A stretch of DNA of 34,594 nucleotides from Chitinophaga pinensis (GTDB lineage: Bacteria > Bacteroidota > Bacteroidia > Bacteroidales > Prolixibacteraceae), in assembly GCA_945897845.1 (NCBI GenBank), contig CAMDGL010000003.1, positions 1 through 34,594 on the forward strand. Direction: 5' to 3'. Below are positions 9,059 through 14,758 of this stretch, one piece after another. The stretch's first letter is position 1. The number at the start of each line of letters is the position of its first letter. The translations under genes and the position numbers were made by a program. A model generated the notes under the pieces. The model did not search any database. It was not told the origin of the DNA and worked only from the letters and a program-made list of their open reading frames with translations.

Positions 9059-9604
9059 ATGAGAATTTTATCATTTTTATTTGGTCTCGCAATTTTATTT
9101 TCCTGTAGCCATAAAAGCGAGAATATTGATAATTCTGTGATCATTGGTGATAGCCATAGAAATTATACAATTATCAAACCCGACCCGGCAATTGTGGTTA
9201 CAATATCCCATGAAGATTCACTTGACTTAAATTCAGATGGAATTTCCGAACTCAGATTCGCAATATCTCCTATTCATACGGTAACAGAAATTGGATCGGA
9301 AACTAAAATTTATACAAAAAACAAATTACAGATTCTTCTTTCCGGAATAAATTCCCCAGATGCATTGAATATTAATGCGGTTTTAAATAACAACTCTGCC
9401 TGGTCTGATGCTTATTCTGATCACCTCTCATTTCTTATTCAAAGTTATGCCTGTTATTCCTATGATCATTGTCTGAGTTGGGGTAATTTTCTAAATACTT
9501 CAGGAAAGTATTTAGGGTATAAATTAGGAGAGAAATTTGGCTGGATATTGGTTGATAGTTCAGCTTCTGAACTAAAGATTAAAGAATATACAATTTTGAG
9601 ATAA
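9059..9604 (+). CDS. Hypothetical lipoprotein
   Basis: A 181-residue protein of unknown function, starting 17 nt after the argF stop. The N-terminus MRILSFLFGLAILFSCSHK is a lipoprotein signal with the lipobox Cys at residue 16, so the mature protein should be membrane-anchored and periplasmic or surface-exposed. Residues about 58-68 (LDLNSDGISEL) match the D-x-N-x-D-G calcium loop seen in EF-hand/dockerin-like and VCBS-type segments. No further domain is recognised. Four Cys/Tyr-rich positions near the C-terminus (QSYACYSYDHCLSWG) could form a disulfide. The gene is AT-richer than argF and is followed by a second copy of the argF 3' end, so it looks inserted. Confidence 0.75.
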   Translation: MRILSFLFGLAILFSCSHKSENIDNSVIIGDSHRNYTIIKPDPAIVVTISHEDSLDLNSDGISELRFAISPIHTVTEIGSETKIYTKNKLQILLSGINSPDALNINAVLNNNSAWSDAYSDHLSFLIQSYACYSYDHCLSWGNFLNTSGKYLGYKLGEKFGWILVDSSASELKIKEYTILR

Positions 9605-9619
9605 ATACCTGAAAAATAA

Positions 9620-9676
9620 CAGGCTGAAAACCGGATGCACGCGATAAAAGCGGAGATGATGGCAACAATTAGGTAA
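9620..9676 (+). pseudogene. Diverged duplicate of the argF 3' end
   Basis: This 57-bp segment matches the last 57 bp of argF (8985-9041) at 48 of 57 positions with no gaps. It would encode QAENRMHAIKAEMMATIR and a stop, against [18 protein letters not shown] in argF. Similarity begins and ends sharply: nothing matches upstream of 9620 or beyond the stop codon. It is not translatable by itself and is best read as a relic of gene-end duplication that flanks the lipoprotein gene. Confidence 0.85.
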
Positions 9677-9743
9677 TCGAGTGTACGACAAAATTCCCAA
9701 ATAGATAATTTCAGTTTTTTCAGTTATTAATTTTTCTTGAAAT

Positions 9744-9792
9744 CCTGAAGGGATTTAATGTCAATAGCCCCGGATTCCATCCGGGGTAAAAT
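9744..9792 (+). repeat. REP-like element, copy A
   Basis: The unit reads cctgaaggga, tttaatgtcaatag, then an 8-bp hairpin ccccggat/atccgggg (9768-9775, 9779-9786) and taaaat. Copy B at 19939-20004 has the same order with a longer hairpin. The shared skeleton is tttaatRtYaatagccccgg followed by its complement. Such units are scattered in Bacteroidota genomes. Confidence 0.7.
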
Positions 9793-9807
9793 AGCGATAA
9801 TGAACAA

Positions 9808-9864
9808 CAACCCTGCAAAGGGTTGAATTTCTGAAATGAACATATTCAACCCTTCGCAGGGTTG
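9808..9864. repeat. 21-bp inverted repeat hairpin
   Basis: The arms at 9808-9828 and 9844-9864 pair at 20 of 21 positions (core aaccctgcaaagggttgaat) with a 15-nt loop. Each arm also holds an internal ccct/aggg palindrome, so the arms could fold separately in a REP-like manner. No T-run follows, so it is not an ordinary terminator. Confidence 0.75.
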
Positions 9865-9913
9865 GATATAGTCTTTCGCAATTGTCCATTCAAATAAAAT
9901 AATGCTTAGATAT

Positions 9914-10123
9914 TGTGAAATGGCATCTCATGCTTCTGAAATGAAACTTCATGATCGTGAAATGACATTTCATTGTTATGAAATGAAGCTTAAAAATCGT
10001 AAAATGGCATCTGAAGATTCTGAAATGAAGCTTGAGAATCGTGAAATGAAACATAGAGATTCTGAAATGAAACATAGAGATTCTGAAATGGAACATAGAA
10101 GTCGTAAAATGACATTTTATCAT
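9914..10123. repeat. Ten-unit 21-bp tandem repeat
   Basis: Ten consecutive 21-bp units run without indels, with core (t)NtGAAATGaaacttNNNgat. Units 7 and 8 differ only at the first two bases; others differ at five to ten positions. Reading frames stay open on both strands: the plus strand gives seven-residue repeats of the type SEMKHRD and the minus strand gives HFRISMF-type repeats. Neither frame has a convincing ribosome site. GAAATG and CATTTC occur together in several units, giving small internal palindromes. It lies in an 810-bp stretch (9605-10414) with no confident gene. The part from 10140 to 10414 is AT-rich and shows nothing else. Confidence 0.85.
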
Positions 10124-10414
10124 CAAAAAAGATGAATTTTTACTAAATTGAAGGATAATCAAGTTTAAATGATGGAAATCCGGAAGAAGTGGCAATGTTT
10201 TTTATTATTTCATTTCCATTTATTGATGGAAAACAGAGTTATAACAAATCCGAATGATTGTTTAGCGACAAAGCATTAAACTCCAATGAAATGGAATGAA
10301 AATCACAAACCTAAAAAAAATAATTATCTGATGATTTTTTATGTGAATTATTGAACAATTATTTGTATATTTATTGTGATATAGGTTAATGTTAAACTCA
10401 TAAACTCAATTTTT

Positions 10415-10783
10415 ATGCAAAAGATTCAAGAGAGTAGAATTAAAATGGGCAGATCAGTTTCAGGAATTCTTACCGCTTTTGTGGACATCATAATGAGAAC
10501 TCCGGGATTGAATGCTGCGCATGAATTGTTAAATTATTTGATCGGTGAAACGGAGCGGCACAATCGGGGGCAGCTCAATAAAGGAACCGAAATTACGACT
10601 CAAAAGAAAGATGTACGCTCACTTCTCGAAACCTTAATAATTCAGATTTGTGCTGCTATGGCGGCATTTGCAACTGCCTCTGCCGACAAGGTACTTAAAC
10701 CGCTCAAAGAAAAATATCAGCTCAGTGATTCGGATATTACAAAGTTGGCGGTCAGTTTAATTGCGTCGAAATTGACAGAATAA
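10415..10783 (+). pseudogene. Bacteroidota hypothetical gene, N-terminal part
   Basis: A 122-residue frame beginning MQKIQESRIKMGRSV. This start, the mid-region TTQKKDVRSLLETLI and the helix-rich AMAAFATASADKVL resemble the N-terminal half of a group of about 220-residue helical proteins of unknown function that is common in Bacteroidota (family recalled, not searched). The expected C-terminal half is missing here. It appears 1.8 kb downstream at 12589-12954. The frame stops just after a segment (AVSLIA) that recurs at 11976-11995. I read it as the 5' piece of a gene split by an insertion. It may still be expressed as a short protein. Confidence 0.6.
10745..10764 (+). repeat. Left short direct repeat flanking the radical SAM segment
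   Basis: ttggcggtcagtttaattgc matches tttgcggtcagtttaatcgc at 11976-11995 at 18 of 20 positions, with 14 contiguous identical bases. Both lie in frames that encode AVSLIA. It could be a trace of the event that placed the radical SAM gene here. Confidence 0.55.
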
Positions 10784-10812
10784 TACATGTTGTTGCTAAA
10801 AAATAAACAATT

Positions 10813-11871
10813 ATGAAAACTCTTAAAATTGAATCTGAGAATAGATTAGCATCTAGATCCTCTTCTCTCCATAAATCATTAAAAAGACATGCGTCCTTCT
10901 TTTTTAAATATTTAACCGTAAAAAAAACCATAAATCTTATTTTGTGTTTTTTTGAATTTAAGTTAAAAATTGTAAGATGCAAGAGCTTTCCTGTATATAT
11001 TCGTTTTGAGGTATGTTCGGTATGTAACTTAAGGTGTTCTGGATGTCCCCTTGGTGGTGCGGAAAATATGAGTGTCGAAAAACATAAAGAAAAAGTGACT
11101 TCGTTGATTGAATTTAAAAAATCGATTAATGATTTTATTCCATATCTTCTGAAAATTAATCTTTATGATGAAGGAGAACCTTTCTTAAATAAAGAGATAA
11201 CTGATATTGTCAAATATTTGAATCAAAACAAAGTAGCGACGTGCATTAGTTCTAACTTTTCTCTAAAATTTAGTGATATAGATTTAAACGATATTATTAA
11301 CTCCGGGTTAGACCATTTAGTTATTTCAGTTGATGGCATTGATCAAGAATCGTATTCCAAATACCGAATAGGAGGAAATTTTAGTTTGGTTATAAGCAAT
11401 ATTAGAAGACTAACATCTTTAATTAAAGAAAAAAACTCAACTCTAAAAGTTGAGTTCCAGTATTTGGAATTTGTGGATAGCACAATTGATAGAGATGAAG
11501 TTAAGAAATTGGCTGAATCTCTTGATGTGTGGAGATTTACGGTGAAAACAAATTGTACTCGAAATGGTTGGAAAGATACATTTTTTAAAGGAACTTCTGA
11601 CCAAAGGAAGAACTTGGGGTGCTACTATATCTGGTTTTCTGGTTCTATATTATCAAACGGAACTTATTTTGCCTGTGATTTTGGTGAAGATATTGGAATG
11701 GAAAAAATTGGACATGCAATGAATTTTTTAAAAAATAAATTAAGAAACCATAGCAATATTGTTAATCTACGAAAGTCTTTTACCCAAGATGGTAAACTCA
11801 CAGAGATATGCTTAAAATGCCCACAATTCGCAAAAAAGGAAAAACGGAACGCCAGCATTTTGAATAAGTAA
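10813..11871 (+). CDS. Radical SAM/SPASM domain protein
   Basis: A 352-residue radical SAM enzyme. The cluster motif CNLRCSGC (Cys71, 75, 78) binds the [4Fe-4S] that cleaves S-adenosylmethionine. YDEGEPFLN is the GGEP-like SAM-binding segment and DHLVISVDGID is a typical barrel strand. The C-terminal part carries a SPASM-like arrangement: GCYYIWFSGS, then NGTYFACDF and CLKCPQF, suggesting extra Fe-S clusters as in peptide- or sugar-modifying members. The substrate is unknown. It has an unusually long, basic N-terminal region of about 60 residues. Base composition is clearly AT-richer than the surrounding genes, and it lies between two halves of another gene, both signs of transfer. A 43-codon frame overlaps its stop codon. 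Confidence 0.88.
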   Translation: MKTLKIESENRLASRSSSLHKSLKRHASFFFKYLTVKKTINLILCFFEFKLKIVRCKSFPVYIRFEVCSVCNLRCSGCPLGGAENMSVEKHKEKVTSLIEFKKSINDFIPYLLKINLYDEGEPFLNKEITDIVKYLNQNKVATCISSNFSLKFSDIDLNDIINSGLDHLVISVDGIDQESYSKYRIGGNFSLVISNIRRLTSLIKEKNSTLKVEFQYLEFVDSTIDRDEVKKLAESLDVWRFTVKTNCTRNGWKDTFFKGTSDQRKNLGCYYIWFSGSILSNGTYFACDFGEDIGMEKIGHAMNFLKNKLRNHSNIVNLRKSFTQDGKLTEICLKCPQFAKKEKRNASILNK

Positions 11872-12002
11872 TGGCAGGGAAAGTGCAAAATATCAAGGTT
11901 TATAGCCCGCTCAAACAGCATCATGATTTGACTGGAAAGTACTACGCAATCTGCCACTACTCATACAATTTCCCGTTTGCGGTCAGTTTAATCGCTACTT
12001 GA
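11871..12002 (+). CDS. Possible small ORF coupled to radical SAM gene
   Basis: A 43-residue frame starts at the ATG that overlaps the radical SAM stop codon (TAATG), an arrangement favouring translational coupling. The peptide begins MAGKVQNIKVYSPLKQHH, is rich in Lys, His and Tyr, and ends FAVSLIAT. Its end coincides with the direct repeat of the upstream gene, so part of it may be scrap from the insertion event. A small peptide after a radical SAM/SPASM gene is a classical layout for a modified-peptide precursor, but nothing here shows a leader or core motif. Equally it could be random. Confidence 0.25.
   Translation: MAGKVQNIKVYSPLKQHHDLTGKYYAICHYSYNFPFAVSLIAT
11976..11995 (+). repeat. 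Right short direct repeat flanking the radical SAM segment
   Basis: This is the second copy of the segment at 10745-10764 (18 of 20 identical). It lies at the left edge of the TTTGACAG repeat field. Confidence 0.55.
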
Positions 12003-12423
12003 AATGTTTTTGGCTACTTGAGACAGTTTCGTATTTCGGCAAATCTAAGCCGTTTGACAAAGTTTTATAATTATCTGTTTTAGTGCTATTTGATAGAGTT
12101 ACGTAGTTTGACAGAGCCGAACCGTTTGACAGGTTTTTTTAAGTTTAAGTCGTTTGATAGAATTTATTGGTTTGACAGTTTCGAGCCGTTTGACAGGTTT
12201 TTTAAATTTTGGGTTCTATTGGTTCGGTTTCGACAAGTTCCCTTTTCATTGACAGGAAAGCTTGTATAAAACGTTCATTCACAGCTTGACACAGTTTGTA
12301 TTTAGAAACGCATTCTTGACCAAAGTTTTTTAAACTTCGTGGACACGTCAGCGGAGAATCAGGTGGATAAAATTCTGCAATTTGACACATAATTCGTTGA
12401 CAAACAGCGATTTCATTTGACAG
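11998..12423. repeat. Degenerate 18-bp TTTGACAG-type repeat field
   Basis: An octamer close to TTTGACAG recurs at 12053, 12089, 12107, 12125, 12153, 12171 and 12189, with steps of 36, 18, 18, 28, 18 and 18. Weaker copies start at 12248, 12285, 12315, 12381, 12396 and 12416. The extended unit is approximately gYcgTTTGACAGagtttt. Two related units, gctacttgaaat and gctacttgagac, begin the field at 11995 and 12014. Regular 18-bp phasing in the core and decay to the right suggest an old minisatellite. No convincing gene lies between 12003 and 12588. A minus-strand frame through 12202-12531 merely reads the repeats. Confidence 0.65.
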
Positions 12424-12588
12424 AGATAAAAAAAGATATTTCAAGTGAGCGAAAACTGAACCGCCAACAGCAAAATACCCGCAAGTCGGGCAGCCAGCTT
12501 CGTGGACAGGAGATTGGTATTTGAAAAGCAATACTTCGTAGGAAGTTCATCGGTTAAATCCCGTCCTGCGTGTATTTGCGGAACGAAG

Positions 12589-12954
12589 CGCGACATGCAA
12601 TTGTACGCATTTGCCTATACCCTTTTTGACGATGCAACTCCTTATGCCGCACAACTCGAACCTTTTGTGACTGCCGATGATGTTGCTCAGTTGAAAGACC
12701 TGGCCGACAATTTCAACACCTTATTACCACAGAAACGGACACAACAAAACAAGAGCACCGTTTCGACCAAGAACCTCGAAGATGCTATTGCACAGATGGA
12801 TTTGTTACTGAACGGTACGATTGATATTTTGGTAAAACCATGGGAAACCAAAGAAGCCGAATTTTTCAATGCATACAAAAATGCACGCACGATTGTTGAT
12901 TCAGCTTCACGCAAAACCAAAGAAGCCGATAAATCGACCGCCTCACAGCAATAA
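12589..12954 (+). pseudogene. Bacteroidota hypothetical gene, C-terminal part
   Basis: The frame from 12589 encodes RDMQLYAFAYTLFDDATPYA and ends with FFNAYKNARTIVDSASRKTK. This is the pattern of the C-terminal half of the helical family whose N-terminal half lies at 10415-10783 (QLYAxAxxLFDDA, then LEDAIAQMDLLLNGTIDILV). The open frame extends upstream to a GTG at 12502, but that part (VFEKQYFVGSSSVKSRPACI) is unlike the family and is probably junction sequence. An internal ATG at 12595 could restart translation. A matching hairpin terminator follows, consistent with this being the genuine 3' end of the split gene. Confidence 0.6.
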
Positions 12955-12983
12955 CCATCACCAACAGATATCATAGTATTAAA

Positions 12984-13015
12984 AAACCTTGTCGTAAACT
13001 GGCAAGGTTTTTTTT
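12984..13015 (+). terminator. Terminator of the split hypothetical gene
   Basis: An 8-bp stem (aaaccttg 12984-12991, caaggttt 13003-13010) with an 11-nt loop is followed by a T-run to 13015. It lies 30 nt past the stop at 12954. Its loop and right arm (taaactggcaaggt) recur at 14697-14710. Confidence 0.75.
12995..13008 (+). repeat. Left copy of a 14-bp direct repeat
   Basis: taaactggcaaggt, part of the terminator above, is found again exactly at 14697-14710, beyond the two toxin-antitoxin modules. The 263 bp from 13016 to 13278 shows no convincing gene apart from the promoter box noted next. Confidence 0.55.
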
Positions 13016-13231
13016 ATGCGATTGCATTATACCGAACATGAAGTTTCAAAAAAAATGGGATCACATACCCCCGGGTCCTCGGGGTGGAGAACGCAAAGCA
13101 AGTCCACAATAAATTTTTATTACAATGAAAAACAAGCTAATTTGTTAAAGAATAGAACCCGACACATTGGGAAGTGGCAACAGAAGCTGCAAACTTTTGT
13201 GCATATCCGGAAGAGTGAGAGCTTTGTTTCT

Positions 13232-13239
13232 TATCTTTG
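13232..13239 (+). promoter_or_regulatory. -7 promoter box for toxin-antitoxin pair
   Basis: TATCTTTG is an exact TAnnTTTG, lying 39 bp before the antitoxin ATG. The -33 position has no good TTTG, although one occurs only 5 bp upstream of the box. Confidence 0.42.
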
Positions 13240-13278
13240 TTTAAAATATATAAATTACAAATATCAAAATAAAAGATC

Positions 13279-13515
13279 ATGTACACGACATATCATTTAA
13301 CATCAGCGCAGGAAGTAAATACCGACCTACTGGATGCCATTAAAGCGGCTTTTAAATCAAAGCCTATAACGATTATTGTGGAAGAGAGCGACAACGATTT
13401 TGACCTGACAAGCGATATGAAAGCGGTTTTGGATGAACGTTTGCAGGAAGATGAGAGTACTTATCTGATCGCCGAAGATTCCATCAACCAACTCAATAAA
13501 AAATATTGTTTATAA
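13279..13515 (+). CDS. Probable antitoxin of a RelE/ParE-type pair
   Basis: A 78-residue acidic protein with no recognised DNA-binding motif. It opens MYTTYHLTSAQEVNTDLLDA and has a beta-rich stretch (KSKPITIIVEES) followed by an acidic helix (TSDMKAVLDERLQEDES). Size, acidity and an overlap of 11 nt with the following RelE/ParE-like frame (13505-13801) are the grounds for calling it an antitoxin. Antitoxins of this size often neutralise by wrapping the toxin with the C-terminal helix. By itself the sequence is not diagnostic. Confidence 0.6.
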   Translation: MYTTYHLTSAQEVNTDLLDAIKAAFKSKPITIIVEESDNDFDLTSDMKAVLDERLQEDESTYLIAEDSINQLNKKYCL

Positions 13516-13801
13516 AATCATCGTTTCGCCACGTGCCCAAAAGGAAATTGAAAACGCTATTGATTATTACGCTTTATACAGCTCCGATGCTCCTTTAAAT
13601 TTTATTACAGCGCTCAAAGATGTTTATAACTCTTTGAAAACAAACCCTTTTTTCAGGGTACGGTATAAAAACGTCCGTGCTTTAAAAATCAAACACTTTC
13701 CGCATTCTTTGTATTTTATCATCAACGAAAATCAAAATACCATCCGGGTTCTTTCCTGCTTCCACAACAAACGAAACCCAAATAAAAGACCAGGATATTA
13801 A
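13505..13801 (+). CDS. RelE/ParE-superfamily toxin, non-canonical or lost start
   Basis: A 98-codon frame encodes VYKIIVSPRAQKEIENAIDY, then FITALKDVYNSLKTNPFFRV, LKIKHFPHSLYFIINENQN and VLSCFHNKRNPNKRP. This is the RelE/ParE plasmid-stabilisation fold: an N-terminal strand with SPRAQKEI, two helices, then the HFPxxLYFII and VLSxFHxKRxP strands. The frame is open from 13469 but holds no ATG, GTG or TTG near the expected start. The codon before VYKII is ATT at 13505, one base from ATG. Either ATT is used, which is rare but known, or the toxin is silenced by a start-codon change. It overlaps the antitoxin by 11 nt. Confidence 0.75.
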   Translation: MVYKIIVSPRAQKEIENAIDYYALYSSDAPLNFITALKDVYNSLKTNPFFRVRYKNVRALKIKHFPHSLYFIINENQNTIRVLSCFHNKRNPNKRPGY

Positions 13802-13847
13802 CACAAAAAAACCTGACAACGCCGAATAAGAATAGCGTCCATTAGGT

Positions 13848-13878
13848 TAGTAGTTTTATCATAACTGTAAAACTACTA
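13848..13878. repeat. 11-bp hairpin downstream of the toxin
   Basis: tagtagtttta (13848-13858) and taaaactacta (13868-13878) are perfect inverted repeats with a 9-nt loop. No T-run follows on the plus strand. On the minus strand the outer flank is mixed. It could be a weak terminator or an operator. The rest of 13802-14012 holds only a possible -7 box (TAAATTTG, 13992-13999) just ahead of mntA. Confidence 0.55.
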
Positions 13879-14012
13879 AAAAGCACGAGAGCTGAGGTAT
13901 AATGTTAATTCTTTTATTGATCCGATATAATTGTTCCCTTATAGATATGGATTTCAAAATGAGACAGAACGTATAAGTCCACAAGAAATATTAAATTTGA
14001 ACAAAAAAGAAC

Positions 14013-14321
14013 ATGCAACAGATACTTGAAAAAAAGAGAGAAGATTTAAAAGCCATCTGTCGGACCCTGAAAGTTAAAAGGCTGTATGCTTTCGGGTCAG
14101 TTGTTTCTGAAAAGTTTCGGGAAGACAGTGATATTGACTTTTTGTTTTCGTTTGCCGATAATCTGACAGTGGAGGAATATACGAACAACTATTTCTCACT
14201 TCATTACCGGTTACGTGAAATTTTCCATCGTGAAATTGACCTGGTTACAGAACGAACTTTGTCAAATCCGTATTTCATTGATAGTATTAACGAAACAAAA
14301 GAATTGATTTATGAAGCGTGA
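14013..14321 (+). CDS. mntA: MNT-domain antitoxin (MntA family)
   Basis: A 102-residue minimal nucleotidyltransferase. The catalytic motif GSx10DxD is exact: GSVVSEKFREDSDID with Gly28-Ser29, Asp40 and Asp42. The third acidic residue probably lies in HREIDLVTE (about 87-95). In studied HEPN/MNT pairs, MntA transfers AMP from ATP to a Tyr of HepT and thereby blocks its RNase. The following HEPN gene overlaps this one by 11 nt, the usual operon form. All catalytic residues are kept, so it should be active. A role outside toxin-antitoxin, for example in phage defence, is possible for this pair. Confidence 0.88.
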   Translation: MQQILEKKREDLKAICRTLKVKRLYAFGSVVSEKFREDSDIDFLFSFADNLTVEEYTNNYFSLHYRLREIFHREIDLVTERTLSNPYFIDSINETKELIYEA

Positions 14322-14649
14322 AGTTAAAAAGTTTCTTTATGACATTAAGACTTCTATTGAATCAATCAATTCCTACCTTGGAGAAAGTAGAAATTTCTTT
14401 GAATATCAGAATAATAAATTGCTTCGAAGAGGAATCGAAAGAGAAATTGAGATCATCGGAGAAGCTATGAGCAGAATACTAAAGCTTGCTCCTGATTTAC
14501 AAATTGAAAATGCCAGACAAATTGTTGATACGAGAAATTGGGTCATTCATGGTTACGACAAAGTGGATGATGTTGTTATCTGGGGTATCATATCAAATCA
14601 TTTACCGAAATTAAAAATAGAGATTGACAAATATTTAGACCAGAAATAG
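14311..14649 (+). CDS. hepT: HEPN-domain RNase toxin (HepT family)
   Basis: A 112-residue all-helical HEPN protein. The RNase motif Rx4HxY is present as RNWVIHGY with Arg75, His80 and Tyr82; Tyr82 is the residue expected to be AMPylated by MntA. It starts inside the 3' end of mntA (ATG at 14311). The preceding helices RGIEREIEIIGEAMSRIL are typical of the HepT/DUF86 group. HEPN toxins act as homodimers and cut mRNA or tRNA. The pair sits between the RelE/ParE pair and the fucosidase gene, within a segment bounded by a 14-bp repeat. Confidence 0.88.
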   Translation: MKREVKKFLYDIKTSIESINSYLGESRNFFEYQNNKLLRRGIEREIEIIGEAMSRILKLAPDLQIENARQIVDTRNWVIHGYDKVDDVVIWGIISNHLPKLKIEIDKYLDQK

Positions 14650-14696
14650 AGCCAACTATCAATTAATCAGAATCAATTTCCAGTCCTATACCCTAT

Positions 14697-14710
14697 TAAA
14701 CTGGCAAGGT
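14697..14710 (+). repeat. Right copy of a 14-bp direct repeat
   Basis: taaactggcaaggt is identical to 12995-13008. Here it lacks the left stem arm and has only a short T-run, so it is not a working terminator. It looks like a leftover of the terminator half. Confidence 0.55.
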
Positions 14711-14758
14711 AAGTTTTTAAAATGAACAAATAATTGAAATAAACCTAAACTCAAATTC

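Noticed and set aside
9890-10195. Frames on both strands through the 21-bp array as a coded repeat protein
   Set aside because: Both strands are open only because the unit has no stop triplet. No ribosome site or signal peptide supports either frame, so it is listed as a repeat only.
11998-12423. CRISPR array
   Set aside because: The repeated element is only 8 bp with variable flanks, spacings are 15-66 bp, and no cas gene is in the window.
12202-12531. Minus-strand frame of 109 codons with several Cys
   Set aside because: Its CQ-rich text (LCQAV, VCQRIMCQIAE) comes from the TTTGACAG repeats read backwards. It has no ribosome site and crosses the presumed insertion junction.
13016-13300. 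Plus-strand frame of 94 codons before the antitoxin
   Set aside because: It starts inside the T-tract of a terminator, has no recognisable domain, and runs over the antitoxin promoter and start.
13848-13878. Rho-independent terminator after the toxin
   Set aside because: The stem is AT-rich and has no T-run on the plus strand. It was kept only as a hairpin.
9042-14710. Insertion sequence, diversity-generating retroelement or prophage
   Set aside because: No transposase, reverse transcriptase, integrase or phage structural gene is found in this stretch. xerD at 516-1415 looks like the housekeeping recombinase.
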